Of a stretch of DNA of 64,000 nucleotides, positions 43,793-54,010 are shown piece after piece (positions within the stretch are counted from its first letter, which is position 1; every line of letters starts with the position of its first letter). The position numbers were made by a program, and so were the translations under genes. Source of the stretch: Gammaproteobacteria bacterium (GTDB lineage Bacteria; Pseudomonadota; Gammaproteobacteria; Pseudomonadales; Pseudohongiellaceae). Location: contig JAURIJ010000005.1 of assembly GCA_030832825.1 (NCBI GenBank), forward strand, positions 1-64,000, read 5' to 3'. The notes beneath the pieces are model-generated. The model was not told the DNA's origin. It did not search any database and saw only the letters and a program-made list of their open reading frames with translations.

Positions 43793-45022
43793 ATGACGCA
43801 TCGAACTCTCTTGCTCGTCGCGCTGCTGATCAGCCTTGGCGCCGGCAGTGTCCAGGCCCGCGAGCCTCTGCTGCTGATCGGCATCGACGGCCTGCGTTGG
43901 GACATCATCGACCGGCATACCGCCCCCGTGCTGCGAGCACTGGCGGCGGGCGGGGTGCGCTCCCAGGGCTTGGTGCCCGTCATGCCGTCCAAGACCTTTC
44001 CCAATTTCTACGCCATCGCCACTGGACTGTACCCGGAGAACAATGGCGTGTTGGACAACGCCAGCTACGACGAGGCGCTGGACATGACCTTTCGCATGAG
44101 CCTGCAGGACGATGCGCGCTGGTTCGAGGGCGAGCCGATCTGGATCACCGCCGAGCGACAGGGGGTGCCGGCTGCCACAATGTTCTGGGTGGGCTCAAGC
44201 GTGGAGAACCAGGGCCTGCGGCCGCGCTACTGGCATCCGTTCGATGGCAGTGTCAGCAATGCCGACCGGGTGGCGCAGGTGCTGGACTGGTTCGCGTTGC
44301 CGCCCCAGGAGCGGCCGCAGTTCGTGAGTGTGTATTTCGAGGCCATTGACTCGGCCAGTCATGAGTTCGGGGTCGACAGCCCTGAGGAGCGCGCGGCGGT
44401 GGCTGCCGTCGATGCCAGTATCGGACAATTGCTGGAAGGCCTGCGCGTTGGCGGACAGCTGGAGCAGCTCAATATCCTGGTGGTCGGCGATCACGGCATG
44501 ACCAACCTCGACGCGGACCGGATCATTTACCTGGATGATTACCTCGACATCAGCACACTGGAATCGCTCTACAGTCCGCAGCTAAGCGGAGAGCGGCAGG
44601 GCAACGCCGTGTTCGCTGCCTGGCATGGCGAAGCCGACCAGATCGACACGCTCTATCAGGCTCTCGCCCTGGCCCACCCGGAGCTTGGCGTGTACCGTCA
44701 GGCGCAGTTTCCGGAGTGGTTTCATCAGCGCCATCCGCAACGATCGCCTGACCTGATTCTCTTGCCGGAGCCGGGCTGGATGGTGTCCAAGCGGGGGGTG
44801 CCCTATACCGGGCCGCGCGCCAATCATGGTTTCAGCCCGCACGAGCGCGACATGCATGCGGCGTTGATTGCCAGCGGACCGGCCTTCAACTCGCCGCAAG
44901 TGGTGGAGCCGCTGGAACTGGTCCATCTCTACAACCTCATGGCGCGGGTGCTCGAGATCGAACCTGCGCCCAATGACGGAGACCCTGCGCGCATCCTGCC
45001 GCTGCTGGTGCCTGGGCGCTGA
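43793..45022 (+). CDS. Exported alkaline-phosphatase-superfamily phosphodiesterase (NPP-like)
   Basis: A 409-residue protein with a signal peptide (cut near 'SVQA') and a nucleotide pyrophosphatase/phosphodiesterase domain. Metal ligands and nucleophile are visible: 'LLIGIDGLRWD', Thr in 'MPSKTFPNFYAIATG', 'FEAIDSASHEFG', 'VVGDHGM' and 'NHGFSP'. It probably hydrolyses nucleotide or other phosphodiesters in the periplasm, perhaps to process the ligand imported by the preceding TonB receptor. The two genes are almost contiguous. Confidence 0.85.
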   Translation: MTHRTLLLVALLISLGAGSVQAREPLLLIGIDGLRWDIIDRHTAPVLRALAAGGVRSQGLVPVMPSKTFPNFYAIATGLYPENNGVLDNASYDEALDMTFRMSLQDDARWFEGEPIWITAERQGVPAATMFWVGSSVENQGLRPRYWHPFDGSVSNADRVAQVLDWFALPPQERPQFVSVYFEAIDSASHEFGVDSPEERAAVAAVDASIGQLLEGLRVGGQLEQLNILVVGDHGMTNLDADRIIYLDDYLDISTLESLYSPQLSGERQGNAVFAAWHGEADQIDTLYQALALAHPELGVYRQAQFPEWFHQRHPQRSPDLILLPEPGWMVSKRGVPYTGPRANHGFSPHERDMHAALIASGPAFNSPQVVEPLELVHLYNLMARVLEIEPAPNDGDPARILPLLVPGR

Positions 45023-45064
45023 GTCAGGCGTCGCCTCTTTGCTTTTGTGTCGTTAACGGGAAGA

Positions 45065-45586
45065 ATGCCATTCCTGCATGACCTGACCGGGCGAATCTTG
45101 AGCAAGACAACAACTGACGAACACTGGATGCGCCAGGCGCTGGCACTGGCACAGCAGGCGGCCGACAAGGGTGAGGTGCCCGTCGGCGCCGTGCTCGTGT
45201 CTGCCCAGGGTGCGCTGCTGGCCGGTGGCTGCAATCAGCCCATAGCCGCCCATGACCCCACGGCCCACGCCGAGATCGTGGCGCTGCGCACCGCAGCGCA
45301 GGCCGTGCAGAATTACCGTCTGCCCGGCAGCACCCTCTATGTCACCATAGAGCCCTGCACCATGTGCGTCGGCGCCATGATCCATGCGCGTGTGGCCCGG
45401 GTGGTGTTCGGCGCCCCGGAGCCACGCTTCGGCGCGCTGGTCAGCCAGCGCCGCCTGCTCGACGAGGGCGTGTTCAACCACCTCATGCAATACGAGGGTG
45501 GCGTGCTGGCGGCAGAGTGCGGTGCCGTGATGCGTGACTTCTTCAGGCGGCGCCGTGAGCAAAATTTGAGCAATCCTGAGGCTTGA
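45065..45586 (+). CDS. tadA: tRNA adenosine(34) deaminase
   Basis: TadA converts adenosine 34 of tRNA-Arg(ACG) to inosine, needed for wobble decoding. The zinc-deaminase motifs are intact: 'TAHAEIVALR' (His ligand and catalytic Glu) and 'EPCTMCVGAM' (two Cys). It is 173 residues from the ATG at 45065; a TTG at 45098 ('SKTTTDEHWMRQAL') fits the family N-terminus better, so the start is uncertain. The position downstream of guaA and upstream of purL matches gammaproteobacterial order, with about 8 kb of extra genes plus the island in between. Confidence 0.93.
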   Translation: MPFLHDLTGRILSKTTTDEHWMRQALALAQQAADKGEVPVGAVLVSAQGALLAGGCNQPIAAHDPTAHAEIVALRTAAQAVQNYRLPGSTLYVTIEPCTMCVGAMIHARVARVVFGAPEPRFGALVSQRRLLDEGVFNHLMQYEGGVLAAECGAVMRDFFRRRREQNLSNPEA

Positions 45587-45650
45587 GTTTGCCTGGCAAT
45601 CGAAGTACCGTTCGTCGGCCCCTTGAGACAACAGTCCGAATAGAAAACTC

Positions 45651-46205
45651 ATGACAAGTTCATTCGCAACCCTTCTGCGCCCGGCGACCCGTCGCCTTCT
45701 GCTGCTGCCGCTGCTCGGTCTCCTGCTGGCCTGCTCCGCGACACAGCCCCCCTACAAGGCCTATGACGGCGCTGAACGTCCTGTCGCGGCTCTGGCCTTG
45801 GTGCGTGGCGACTTCTACTACCGCAAGGACTTCCTCAATTCCTATGCCGATGCGGTGCGCTTCCAGCGTGTGGACGATCACGTCATCGAGAACAGCCGGG
45901 CCTTCGAGGAAGTGCTGCTGGCCCCGGGCACGCGCGAGTTGGAGGTCTATTATTCCTGGGACATGGGGGCGCGCATCGGTCTTGCGCCGGCGCTGGTGAG
46001 CTATGCGTCCTCACGCGAGGCCATCAGTCGCACCCTGCGCCTGACTCTGGAAGCCGGCCGCCAGTACGCCGTCAAGGCCGAGCCCGTCTTCAATGGCAAT
46101 CCAGGCGACATCGGCTCGCTGCAACATGTGGACTTCTGGGTGGAGGACGATCGCGGACGCGTGATTCTCAGTCGTGAGGAAGGGCGCTACCGGCCCGAAC
46201 GCTGA
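45651..46205 (+). CDS. Putative lipoprotein
   Basis: A 184-residue protein with a lipoprotein signal: basic N-terminus, hydrophobic run and lipobox 'GLLLAC' with Cys at residue 28. The mature part is a compact domain ('LVRGDFYYRKDFLN', 'GTRELEVYYSWD', 'AGRQYAVKAEPV') resembling small beta-rich domains of unknown function. It stands between tadA and purL. No catalytic residues are evident. Confidence 0.65.
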   Translation: MTSSFATLLRPATRRLLLLPLLGLLLACSATQPPYKAYDGAERPVAALALVRGDFYYRKDFLNSYADAVRFQRVDDHVIENSRAFEEVLLAPGTRELEVYYSWDMGARIGLAPALVSYASSREAISRTLRLTLEAGRQYAVKAEPVFNGNPGDIGSLQHVDFWVEDDRGRVILSREEGRYRPER

Positions 46206-46312
46206 GCGGCGGGCGTCCAATTTCGGCCGCTGCCTGCCTTTTCGGGTGCCGTTCGCGTATCATTGCCGGCCTCAGAAACCGCTTCCCCTCTTGCTGAAGG
46301 CCCTTGCTCACG

Positions 46313-49300
46313 ATGCTAGTTCTGCCCGGTGTGTCGGCACTTTCCGCTTTCCGGAATGCCAAACTGCTTGCCTCCCTCCAGTCCCGACTTCCCGCCGTCC
46401 GTGCCCTGCAGGCGCGCTTCGTGCATTACGCCGATTGCGCTGGCCTTGCGGTCGAACAGCAGAGCGTGCTCGATGCCTTGCTGGACTACGGCACGGCTGC
46501 CCAGGCCCTTGTCACCGAGCCTGCGCCCGGTGCACTGCTGCGCGTGGTGGTGCCGCGTCCCGGCACGATCTCGCCCTGGTCCAGCAAGGCCACCGACATT
46601 GTGCACAACTGTGGGCTCACGGCCGTGCGCCGCATCGAGCGCGGCATTGCCTTCCACATCGAGACGGCTGTGCCACTGACGGACGCCGAGATGCAGGCGC
46701 TGGACGCGCTGCTGCATGACCGCATGACCCAGGCCGTGCTGGCCGATCACGCCGCCGCCCGAGTGCTGTTCGAGCGTGCCGAACCCCGCGCACTGCAAAG
46801 CGTCGATATCCTGGGGCGCGGCAAGGGCGCGCTGGTCGAGGCCAATCAGCAGATGGGGCTGGCGCTGGCCCCCGACGAGATCGACTATCTCTACGACAGC
46901 TTCAATCACCTGAATCGCAATCCGAACGACATCGAACTGATGATGTTCGCCCAGGCCAATTCCGAGCACTGCCGGCACAAGATCTTCAATGCCAGCTGGA
47001 CCATCGATGGTGAGGACCAGCCGCATTCCCTCTTCGGCATGATCCGCAACACCCATGCGGTGTCTCCGGACAACGTGTTGTCGGCCTACAAGGACAATGC
47101 CGCCGTGATGAGGGGCAGTGTGGCCGGGCGTTTCTTCCCCGATCCCGTGAGCCACCAGTACGGCTATCACAGCGAAGACATCCACATCCTCATGAAGGTG
47201 GAGACACACAATCACCCGACGGCCATCGCCCCGCACCCCGGTGCAGCCACGGGCAGCGGCGGTGAGATCCGTGACGAAGGCGCCACCGGGCGCGGTGCCA
47301 AGCCCAAGGCCGGCCTGTGCGGGTTCAGCGTGTCCAATCTGCGCATCCCCACGCTGCCCCAGCCCTGGGAAGAAGAGGACTTCGGCCGCCCGGCGCACAT
47401 CGCCTCCGCCCTGGACATCATGATTGAAGGGCCCATCGGCGCCGCCGCCTTCAACAATGAATTCGGCCGCCCGAATCTGTGCGGTTATTTCCGCACCTTC
47501 GAGGAAACCGTCGACTGCGGCAACGGCCCCGAAGTGCGTGGCTATCACAAGCCCATCATGATCGCCGGTGGCATCGGCAACATCCGCGCCGACCACGTCG
47601 AGAAGGGCGAGATTCCCGTGGGCGCGAAGCTGATCGTGCTGGGCGGCCCGGCCATGCTGATCGGCCTGGGCGGTGGCGCGGCCTCGTCGATGAGTGCCGG
47701 CAGCAGCAATGCCGATCTGGACTTCGCCTCGGTGCAGCGTGACAACCCGGAGATGGAGCGGCGTTGCCAGGAAGTGATCGACCAGTGCTGGCAGCTGGGC
47801 GAGCGCAATCCCATTGCATTCATTCACGACGTGGGCGCGGGCGGTCTGTCCAATGCCCTGCCCGAACTGGTGAAGGACGGTGGCCGCGGCGGCCGCTTCT
47901 CGCTGCGCGACATCCTCAATGCCGAGCCGCAGATGTCGCCGCTGGAGATCTGGTGCAACGAGGCCCAGGAGCGCTACGTGCTGGCCGTGTCTGCCCGCGA
48001 TCTGCCGCTGTTCAAGGCCCTGTGCGCCCGTGAGCGCTGCCCCTTCGCCGTGGTCGGCGAGACCACGAGGGAAGACGTGATCCAGCTCGTCGACACCCAC
48101 TTCAACAACACGCCCATCGATCTGCCCATGTCCGTGCTGTTCGGCAAGCCGCCGCGCATGCACCGTGACGTGCGTTCGCTGCAGGGGCGCCCCGTGGCGC
48201 TGGATACCGCCGAGATCGCGCTGGACGAGGCCGTGACCCGCGTGCTCAGTCTGCCCACGGTGGCCAGCAAGCAGTTCCTGATCACCATCGGCGATCGCTC
48301 CATCACCGGTCTGGTGAGCCGCGACCAGATGGTCGGGCCCTGGCAGGTGCCGGTGGCCGATGCAGCGGTGACCGCTGTCGCCTTCGACACCTATGCGGGC
48401 GAAGCCATGGCCATGGGCGAGCGCACCCCGCTGGCCCTGCTCGACGCGGCGGCCTCCGCCCGCATGGCCATCACGGAAGCCGTCACCAATATCGCCAGCG
48501 CGGCGATCAGCGACATCGGCGACATCAAGCTGTCGGCCAACTGGATGGTGGCGGCGGGCCACCCGGGCGAGGACGCCAGACTCTATGCGGCCGTGAAGAC
48601 GGTCGGCATGGAGTTCTGTCCCGCGCTGGGCATCTGCGTGCCGGTGGGCAAGGACTCGATGTCCATGCGCACGGTCTGGCAGGACGGGGACACCCGACGC
48701 AGCAACGTCGCACCGCTGTCCCTGATCATCTCCGCCTTCGCGCCGGTGGAGGACATTCGCCGCACCTGCACGCCCCAGCTGCGCCTGGACGCCGGCGAGA
48801 CGGACCTGCTGCTGATCGACCTCGGCCATGGACGCCACCGCATGGGCGGCTCGGCCCTGGCCCAGGTGTACCGCGAGATCGGCGCGGACGCTCCGGATCT
48901 GGACAACCCGGCCGACCTGAAGAACTTCTTCGCCCTGATCCAGCAGCTCAACAAGGCCGGCCTGCTGCTGGCCTATCACGACCGGTCTGACGGTGGTCTC
49001 TTCGCCACGGTTGCCGAGATGGCCTTCGCCGGTCACACAGGCGTGGACCTGCGCCTGGACGAAGTGCTGGCAGACGGCGATGTCGACGCCGTGCGTGTGT
49101 TGTTCAGCGAGGAGGCCGGTGCGGTGCTGCAGGTGCAGCGCTCGCAGTTGAACATGGTACTGCAGATGATCGAGCAGCATGGTCTGTCGGACTGCGCGGC
49201 GGTGGTTGGCACGCTGAATGCGCGCGATGAGTTGCGCGTGCTGCAGGGGGGCAGACTGCTGTTCGAGGCGAGTCGCGTGCGTCTGCAGCGGCTGTGGGCG

Positions 49301-50230
49301 CAGACCAGTCACGAGATCGCCGCCATGCGCGACAATCCCGCCTGTGCCCGTGAGGAATTCGATGCCCTGCTGGACGCGACGGACCCGGGCCTGCAGGTGC
49401 AGTTGAGCTTTGAAGTGAATGCCGACATCACGGCGCCGTACATCAACACCGGCGTGCGGCCGAAAGTCGCGGTGCTGCGCGAGCAGGGCGTGAACGGTCA
49501 GGTGGAGATGGCCGCGGCGTTCGAGCGTGCGCGCTTCGATGCCGTGGATGTGCACATGACTGACTTGCTGACGGGCCGCGTCAGACTCGAGCAGTTCAAT
49601 GCCTTGGTCGCCTGTGGCGGGTTCTCCTATGGCGACGTGCTGGGAGCCGGCGGCGGCTGGGCCAAGTCCATCCTGCACAACGAGCGACTGCGGGCACAGT
49701 TCCTGGCCTTCTTCGAGCGCGAGACCACCCTGACGCTGGGCGTGTGCAATGGCTGCCAGATGGTGTCTCTGCTGCGCGATCTGATTCCCGGCGCCCAGGC
49801 CTGGCCGCGCTTTGTGCGCAACCGCTCCGAGCAGTTCGAGGCGCGCACCACCCAGGTGCTGGTGGGCGAGTCCAACTCCGCCTTCTTCAGCGGCATGGCC
49901 GGCTCGCGCTTCCCGATTGCCGTTGCTCACGGCGAGGGGCAGGCCGAATTCCGCACTGCGGCTGATCTGGCGGCGCTGCAGGCCGCAGGAGGCATCGCGC
50001 TGCGCTATGCCGACCATCGCGGAGACGTCACCGAGCGCTACCCGCTGAACCCGAACGGCTCGCCGCAAGGCATCGCCGGGCTGTGCAGTGCGGATGGTCG
50101 CGCCACGATCATGATGCCGCACCCGGAGCGCGTGTTCCGCGCGGTGCAGAACTCCTGGCGACCGGCGCACTGGCTGGAGAATGCGCCCACGCTGCGGCTG
50201 TTCCGCAATGCGCGTGTGTGGCTGGGCTGA
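46313..50230 (+). CDS. purL: Phosphoribosylformylglycinamidine synthase
   Basis: A 1305-residue large-type PurL (FGAM synthase), which turns FGAR, glutamine and ATP into FGAM in purine synthesis. An N-terminal PurS-like domain (to about residue 145) is followed by a linker, two AIRS-like ATP-binding halves (e.g. '[14 protein letters not shown]', '[20 protein letters not shown]', 'PVGKDSMSM') and a C-terminal class I amidotransferase with the nucleophile in 'LGVCNGCQM' and 'MPHPERVFR'. I chose the ATG at 46313; a TTG three codons upstream is possible. A frame of 1315 codons on the opposite strand is only a GC-driven shadow. Confidence 0.96.
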   Translation: MLVLPGVSALSAFRNAKLLASLQSRLPAVRALQARFVHYADCAGLAVEQQSVLDALLDYGTAAQALVTEPAPGALLRVVVPRPGTISPWSSKATDIVHNCGLTAVRRIERGIAFHIETAVPLTDAEMQALDALLHDRMTQAVLADHAAARVLFERAEPRALQSVDILGRGKGALVEANQQMGLALAPDEIDYLYDSFNHLNRNPNDIELMMFAQANSEHCRHKIFNASWTIDGEDQPHSLFGMIRNTHAVSPDNVLSAYKDNAAVMRGSVAGRFFPDPVSHQYGYHSEDIHILMKVETHNHPTAIAPHPGAATGSGGEIRDEGATGRGAKPKAGLCGFSVSNLRIPTLPQPWEEEDFGRPAHIASALDIMIEGPIGAAAFNNEFGRPNLCGYFRTFEETVDCGNGPEVRGYHKPIMIAGGIGNIRADHVEKGEIPVGAKLIVLGGPAMLIGLGGGAASSMSAGSSNADLDFASVQRDNPEMERRCQEVIDQCWQLGERNPIAFIHDVGAGGLSNALPELVKDGGRGGRFSLRDILNAEPQMSPLEIWCNEAQERYVLAVSARDLPLFKALCARERCPFAVVGETTREDVIQLVDTHFNNTPIDLPMSVLFGKPPRMHRDVRSLQGRPVALDTAEIALDEAVTRVLSLPTVASKQFLITIGDRSITGLVSRDQMVGPWQVPVADAAVTAVAFDTYAGEAMAMGERTPLALLDAAASARMAITEAVTNIASAAISDIGDIKLSANWMVAAGHPGEDARLYAAVKTVGMEFCPALGICVPVGKDSMSMRTVWQDGDTRRSNVAPLSLIISAFAPVEDIRRTCTPQLRLDAGETDLLLIDLGHGRHRMGGSALAQVYREIGADAPDLDNPADLKNFFALIQQLNKAGLLLAYHDRSDGGLFATVAEMAFAGHTGVDLRLDEVLADGDVDAVRVLFSEEAGAVLQVQRSQLNMVLQMIEQHGLSDCAAVVGTLNARDELRVLQGGRLLFEASRVRLQRLWAQTSHEIAAMRDNPACAREEFDALLDATDPGLQVQLSFEVNADITAPYINTGVRPKVAVLREQGVNGQVEMAAAFERARFDAVDVHMTDLLTGRVRLEQFNALVACGGFSYGDVLGAGGGWAKSILHNERLRAQFLAFFERETTLTLGVCNGCQMVSLLRDLIPGAQAWPRFVRNRSEQFEARTTQVLVGESNSAFFSGMAGSRFPIAVAHGEGQAEFRTAADLAALQAAGGIALRYADHRGDVTERYPLNPNGSPQGIAGLCSADGRATIMMPHPERVFRAVQNSWRPAHWLENAPTLRLFRNARVWLG

Positions 50231-50232
50231 GC

Positions 50233-50544
50233 ATGTACAAGCTCGTCTTCTTCGTGCCCGCAAGTCACCTCGAGGCGGTCAAGCAGGCCGTCTTCGCGGC
50301 GGGTGCCGGGCACATCGGGGACTACGAGCACTGCGCCTGGCAGGTGCTGGGGGAGGGGCAGTTCCGCCCCCTGGCCGGCAGCAATCCCTTCATCGGTCGC
50401 CAGGATGCGCCGGAGACCGTGGCGGAATATCGCGTGGAACTGGTCTGTGCCGCGCCGCATATCGCGGCGGCCGTCGCCGCCCTGCGCGCCGCACACCCCT
50501 ACGAGGAACCGGCCTTCGACGTGACGCGGCTGGAGGTGTTCTGA
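50233..50544 (+). CDS. NIF3/CutA-like small domain protein
   Basis: A 103-residue protein resembling the small domain inserted in NIF3/YqfO proteins ('YKLVFFVPASHLEAVKQAVF', 'GSNPFIGR', 'AHPYEEPAFDV'). These ferredoxin-like-fold proteins are often annotated as NGG1p-interacting factor 3-like; the function is not established. It starts 2 bases after purL with no intergenic gap. Its 3' end overlaps the end of higA on the other strand by 46 bases. Confidence 0.75.
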   Translation: MYKLVFFVPASHLEAVKQAVFAAGAGHIGDYEHCAWQVLGEGQFRPLAGSNPFIGRQDAPETVAEYRVELVCAAPHIAAAVAALRAAHPYEEPAFDVTRLEVF

Positions 50545-50963
50545 GAAGAGGCGTCAATGAACAAGGCGGGGGAAACGCCGAAGCGACTCGCCAATGCCCG
50601 AATCTGTCTCACATTGAGCGATCTCTTGCCTGCAAGCAATTCTGACACCACTCCCTGACTGCCGATTTCCGGCAAATCTGACTGCCCCAGTCCGTTCTGC
50701 TGCAGCAGAAACCGCAATATCTCGCCCGGCGTCGATGTCGCTTCCCGCAGCACCGTGTGCTCGTATTCGCTGACCAGGTCCCCCAGCATCTCCAGAAGAT
50801 CCGCAAGCGGATGTTCTTCATCCCGGGCTCCCGCGTCCAGAAGGGCGTTGATGGACGTCACTGCTCGCTCGTAGTCATGGTCGCTGCGTATCGGGCGCAG
50901 AGGAACTTGGGCACAGAGGGCGGCGTAGTGATTGATGAGGTCATTGATCCTCAACATTCTCAT
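50499..50963 (-). CDS. higA: HigA-type antitoxin (HTH)
   Basis: A 154-residue antitoxin of a HigBA type II pair. The N-terminal helical part (residues 1-75) neutralises the toxin, and a helix-turn-helix domain follows ('EILRFLLQQNGLGQSDLPEI', 'VVSELLAGKRSLNVRQIRAL'). After 'FGVSPALFID' about 20 low-complexity Ser/Thr-rich residues extend into the convergent NIF3-like gene, longer than usual. Its ATG overlaps the higB stop, so expression is coupled. It probably represses the operon through the inverted repeat at 51268-51282. Confidence 0.88.
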   Translation of the reverse strand: MRMLRINDLINHYAALCAQVPLRPIRSDHDYERAVTSINALLDAGARDEEHPLADLLEMLGDLVSEYEHTVLREATSTPGEILRFLLQQNGLGQSDLPEIGSQGVVSELLAGKRSLNVRQIRALASRFGVSPALFIDASSQNTSSRVTSKAGSS

Positions 50964-51241
50964 GCACTCCAGTGGTCGTAGTGTTCATGGGTCAGGATTG
51001 ACCTGATGAAAACCTTCTGTCGATTGAAATGAATGGCCGCGATTAGTCGGAACTTGTTGCCCCCGATATTGAACACGCAGTAGCCACCCACTTTGTCCAC
51101 GGAATTGAAGCACCGCCGCAGGTCGGCGAATGAACGGAAACTGGTTTTCTCCATGATGCTGAACCACGCTTCCGGGGGGTTGCGGGCTTCGGGATGCCAC
51201 TCACTGAAGTCCTGCAGTGTCTTCTTGCTGATGACGTGCAC
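50960..51241 (-). CDS. higB: HigB-type mRNA interferase toxin
   Basis: A 93-residue toxin of the HigB/RelE superfamily. Conserved segments are 'AWFSIMEKTSFRSFADLRR', 'NSVDKVGGYCVFNIGGNKF' and 'VFIRSILTHEHYDHW' with the typical basic and His residues near the C-terminus. Such toxins cut mRNA on the ribosome. The gene uses a GTG start and comes first in the operon, before higA, the usual reversed order of higBA. Confidence 0.9.
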   Translation of the reverse strand: MHVISKKTLQDFSEWHPEARNPPEAWFSIMEKTSFRSFADLRRCFNSVDKVGGYCVFNIGGNKFRLIAAIHFNRQKVFIRSILTHEHYDHWSA

Positions 51242-51267
51242 CTGTCGTTCCTTGACGGGGTGAAGTT

Positions 51268-51282
51268 ATCTCAAGATGAGAT
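51268..51282 (-). promoter_or_regulatory. Putative HigA operator
   Basis: ATCTCA-AGA-TGAGAT, a perfect 6-bp inverted repeat with a 3-base spacer, 27 bases upstream of the higB start. Its position suits autorepression by HigA or the HigBA complex. Confidence 0.55.
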
Positions 51283-51429
51283 TACGGGCAAGGCGACTTA
51301 TCGTCGCCCACCTGCCTGTCTCATGGGGTCGGTTGCCGCTGCCAAGTCATGGCAAGCTGCACGAACAAGCTTAGTTGAGTGGCCGGCCAGTTGCCTTGCG
51401 GTGCGCGGACACGGCGAGTCGGGCCCGCT

Positions 51430-52074
51430 TCACGTCTCGTCCACCAGCAGCACCGAGGCATCCCCGACGCCCACGCTCACCTCCATGTCGAACGCGCCCT
51501 CGCCGGCACCCTCCGCACTCTCAGCCACGAAGGCCCGGTGGCTGCTGTGCTGCCCTGCGCCGTGCAGGCTCGCACTGCCCACGCCGGAGGACACCTCGAC
51601 CTGGCCGACCTCCATTCGACTGCCGGTGACGTCGACTTCGCCAACGCCCACATGCACCTCCAGCGCCGTCCGGCCCACACGAGCCGTCACCTGACCCACG
51701 CCCAGGTGGATCGCCGTGGCGGCCACGGCGGGCAGCTTGATGGTCCAGTGCACCTCGATATCGTCGTGATCATCTTCCGACAGGCCGATGCGCAGCTCGC
51801 CGTTGTCGCGCTCCTGCACCAGGTCAATGCCGCTGACATCGCGCTTGCGCCGCAGCAGGCCGGTGCGATCGCCTTCGATGTCCACGACGACGGACAGGGT
51901 GTCGCCGGTGACGGGTTCGATGTCGATCGAGCCGACGCCGCCGTCGATGCGCAGGGTCTGGACATCGTCCAGGGCAATGGTGAGACGGCGGGTGACTTCG
52001 TGTTCGGCGGCCCAGGCGGACGTACCGCACAGCGACAGCAACAACAGGATGAGAACGGGCAGGGGTCGACGCAT
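51430..52074 (-). CDS. Exported beta-helical DUF4097-like protein
   Basis: A 214-residue protein with a signal peptide (cut near 'SAWA'). The rest consists of short repeating strands ('LHLGVGQVTARVGRTALEVH', then 'VGVGEVDVTGSRMEVGQVEV'), the pattern of a beta-helix or DUF4097-type adhesin-like domain. I chose the ATG at 52074 because the 59 codons upstream have no signal or family match. It is probably periplasmic; the function is unknown. The 188 bases between it and higB hold only the operator. Confidence 0.65.
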   Translation of the reverse strand: MRRPLPVLILLLLSLCGTSAWAAEHEVTRRLTIALDDVQTLRIDGGVGSIDIEPVTGDTLSVVVDIEGDRTGLLRRKRDVSGIDLVQERDNGELRIGLSEDDHDDIEVHWTIKLPAVAATAIHLGVGQVTARVGRTALEVHVGVGEVDVTGSRMEVGQVEVSSGVGSASLHGAGQHSSHRAFVAESAEGAGEGAFDMEVSVGVGDASVLLVDET

Positions 52075-52347
52075 GACAGGGCTCCTTGTGTGTGATGTGA
52101 GCGTATTCAGCAAGGCCTGTGCCATGTCATAAATGGTATTTAAAACAGTGAGTTGTTTGCATTTGGTGGTCATCTGAAGAAAAAAGCTCGGCGTGAATCG
52201 CCAGCTGTTGCGAGTTCTGACCATGTGATCTTTCCAGGCCTCACGCCGCACGCCGTGTCAGAAAGGGCCGCGGTGACTGGTCTTGCAGCCACAGCCCGAG
52301 TCCTCGTGGCATCATGCTGCAAACCCATTCTTCTCAGGAGTGTCCCC
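52075..52347. other. Intergenic region between divergent genes
   Basis: No gene is seen. The only supported element is AGGAG at 52336-52340, the ribosome site for the GTG start at 52348. An AT-rich stretch near 52125-52165 may hold promoters for the divergent genes, but no good -35/-10 pair was identified. Confidence 0.5.
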
Positions 52348-53328
52348 GTGAGCCAGCCCCGCCCCCTGTCCGTCGTCTCGATCTCCTCCCGCCCGCTGCC
52401 GCGGCGAACCTTCCTGCGCGGGCTGAGTGCCGCCGCGCTGTTGCTCACCGGCGCAGGCCGGCTCCACGCCCAGGCAGCGCGCGAGCGCCTCATCGTGTCC
52501 GGTGCCTCCGGGCAGCTGGGGGCGCTGGTGGTAGAGGAGCTGCTGGCGCGGGGTGCCGATCCGCGTGACCTCATCCTGGTGAGCCGCACGCCCGAGGAAC
52601 TGGCGCCTTATGCCGCGCGCGGCGCCGCCACGCGCTTCGGCGACTTCACCCAGCCCGAGTCGCTGCCGGCAGCCTATGAAGGCGGCACGCGCATGCTGCT
52701 GATCAGCATCAGTGCGGGCCCGGACAACCGCCCGCAGCTGCACCGCAATGCCATCGAGGCGGCCCGCGCCGTGGGCGTGCGCCACATTGTCTACACCTCC
52801 ACCGTCGATGCCGACAATCAGGACGTGCGTGCCCTGTCGGCCGCCATGCACCGCGAGACCGAGCAGATCCTGCGCGACAGTGGCGTGGCCTGGACCATGC
52901 TGCGCAATCATCTCTATGCCGACAACATCGTCAGCCAGGCGCAGCGCATGGTGGCGCAGGGCAGGGTGGTGGTGCAGCCGGATGAGATTCCCACGGCCTA
53001 TGTGACGCGCGAGGACTGTGCGGCAGCGGCGGCCGCAGTGCTGCTGACGCCGGGACACGAGGGAAGGGTTTACGACATCACCGGGCCGCAGGCGGTGCTG
53101 CGCAGCGACATCGCGCGCATCGCCAGCGAAGTCACCGGCAGGCCGGTGGAGATCGTGCGCGGGCTGGGCGGCGAGCCGCAGGCCAGCGGCGCCATCGCCG
53201 GGTTTGCCTCGTTTGCCGTCACCAGCGATGCGGTGGCCACCCTCACCGGGCGTCCGGCCACCAGCATCGAGGCACTGCTGCAGCGCAATCGCGAACTCCT
53301 GCTGCAGCCCGCTGGCGCCGCACCCTGA
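52348..53328 (+). CDS. Tat-exported NAD(P)-binding NmrA-like protein
   Basis: A 326-residue atypical SDR of the NmrA/quinone reductase (QOR2)-like group. The N-terminus carries a twin-arginine signal ('PRRTFLRGLSAAALLLTG'), followed by the nucleotide-binding 'IVSGASGQLGALVVEELL' and 'HIVYTSTVDAD'. Tat export fits a cofactor-bound enzyme that folds before export. I chose the GTG at 52348 because AGGAG stands seven bases upstream and the signal peptide then starts normally. It may reduce quinone-like compounds; the substrate is inferred. Confidence 0.78.
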   Translation: MSQPRPLSVVSISSRPLPRRTFLRGLSAAALLLTGAGRLHAQAARERLIVSGASGQLGALVVEELLARGADPRDLILVSRTPEELAPYAARGAATRFGDFTQPESLPAAYEGGTRMLLISISAGPDNRPQLHRNAIEAARAVGVRHIVYTSTVDADNQDVRALSAAMHRETEQILRDSGVAWTMLRNHLYADNIVSQAQRMVAQGRVVVQPDEIPTAYVTREDCAAAAAAVLLTPGHEGRVYDITGPQAVLRSDIARIASEVTGRPVEIVRGLGGEPQASGAIAGFASFAVTSDAVATLTGRPATSIEALLQRNRELLLQPAGAAP

Positions 53329-53382
53329 GTCGCGTGGGCTGGCGCGCACTGCGCTCTGGCGAAGCTGCTCTTTGCCAAGGCC

Positions 53383-54000
53383 TCAGCTGGCGGCAGGCAC
53401 GGGAATGATGCTGTCGCTGGCGGAGGAGGAACTTGTCAGCGTGGCCTGCAGCTGTCGCTGCGGCGTATGTCGAAGATCGAACATCCTCACGGGGAAGCGG
53501 GTGTCACGACGGTCGGCAAAATACTGCTCGAGCGTGACGCGGACCACGGAGAAGGCCAGTTCATCCCACGGAATCTCGTCTTCGCGCAGCAGCGCCACTT
53601 CAAGACTTTCGACGCCAGGGTGAAAATCCTCGTGGCGCAGCGTCGCCAGGAAGAAGAAATAGACCTGATTGATGTCGGGCAGATTGAACAGCGTGTAGAG
53701 CGAACAATCTTCAGGCAGCACGACGGCGCCGGCTTCTTCCAGCGTCTCGCGAATCGCGCCCTGCAAAGTCGTTTCCCCGTTTTCCAGAAATCCCGCAGGC
53801 AGCGTCCACAGGCCGTAGCGCGGCTCAATGGCGCGGCGGCACAGCAGCACGCGATCGCCCAGCACGGGCAATGTGCCGACGATGTTGCGCGGGTTCTCGT
53901 AGAACACGACGTCGCACTGCAGGCAGCAGTAGCGCAGCTTGTCGTCCCCCGGCGGGATGTGGTGCACCACGGGTGCTGCACAATGTTGGCAGAATTTCAT
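53383..54000 (-). CDS. NUDIX hydrolase with N-terminal zinc ribbon
   Basis: A 205-residue NUDIX enzyme. A zinc ribbon at residues 4-29 (CQHC ... CCLQC) precedes the NUDIX box, whose key residues G-x5-E-x7-REtLEEaGA lie at about residues 70-92, complete. The zinc-ribbon group includes NAD(H) pyrophosphatase-like enzymes, but the substrate is not certain. The last 15 residues are Ser-rich. It is convergent with the Tat-exported gene and 10 bases upstream of the DUF2272 gene's end. Confidence 0.85.
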   Translation of the reverse strand: MKFCQHCAAPVVHHIPPGDDKLRYCCLQCDVVFYENPRNIVGTLPVLGDRVLLCRRAIEPRYGLWTLPAGFLENGETTLQGAIRETLEEAGAVVLPEDCSLYTLFNLPDINQVYFFFLATLRHEDFHPGVESLEVALLREDEIPWDELAFSVVRVTLEQYFADRRDTRFPVRMFDLRHTPQRQLQATLTSSSSASDSIIPVPAAS

Positions 54001-54010
54001 TGGTTCAGAT

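Noticed and set aside
46316-50263. A 1315-codon open frame on the minus strand
   Set aside because: It lies exactly opposite purL, has His/Gln/Ala-rich low-information content and no family motif; it is a GC-skew shadow.
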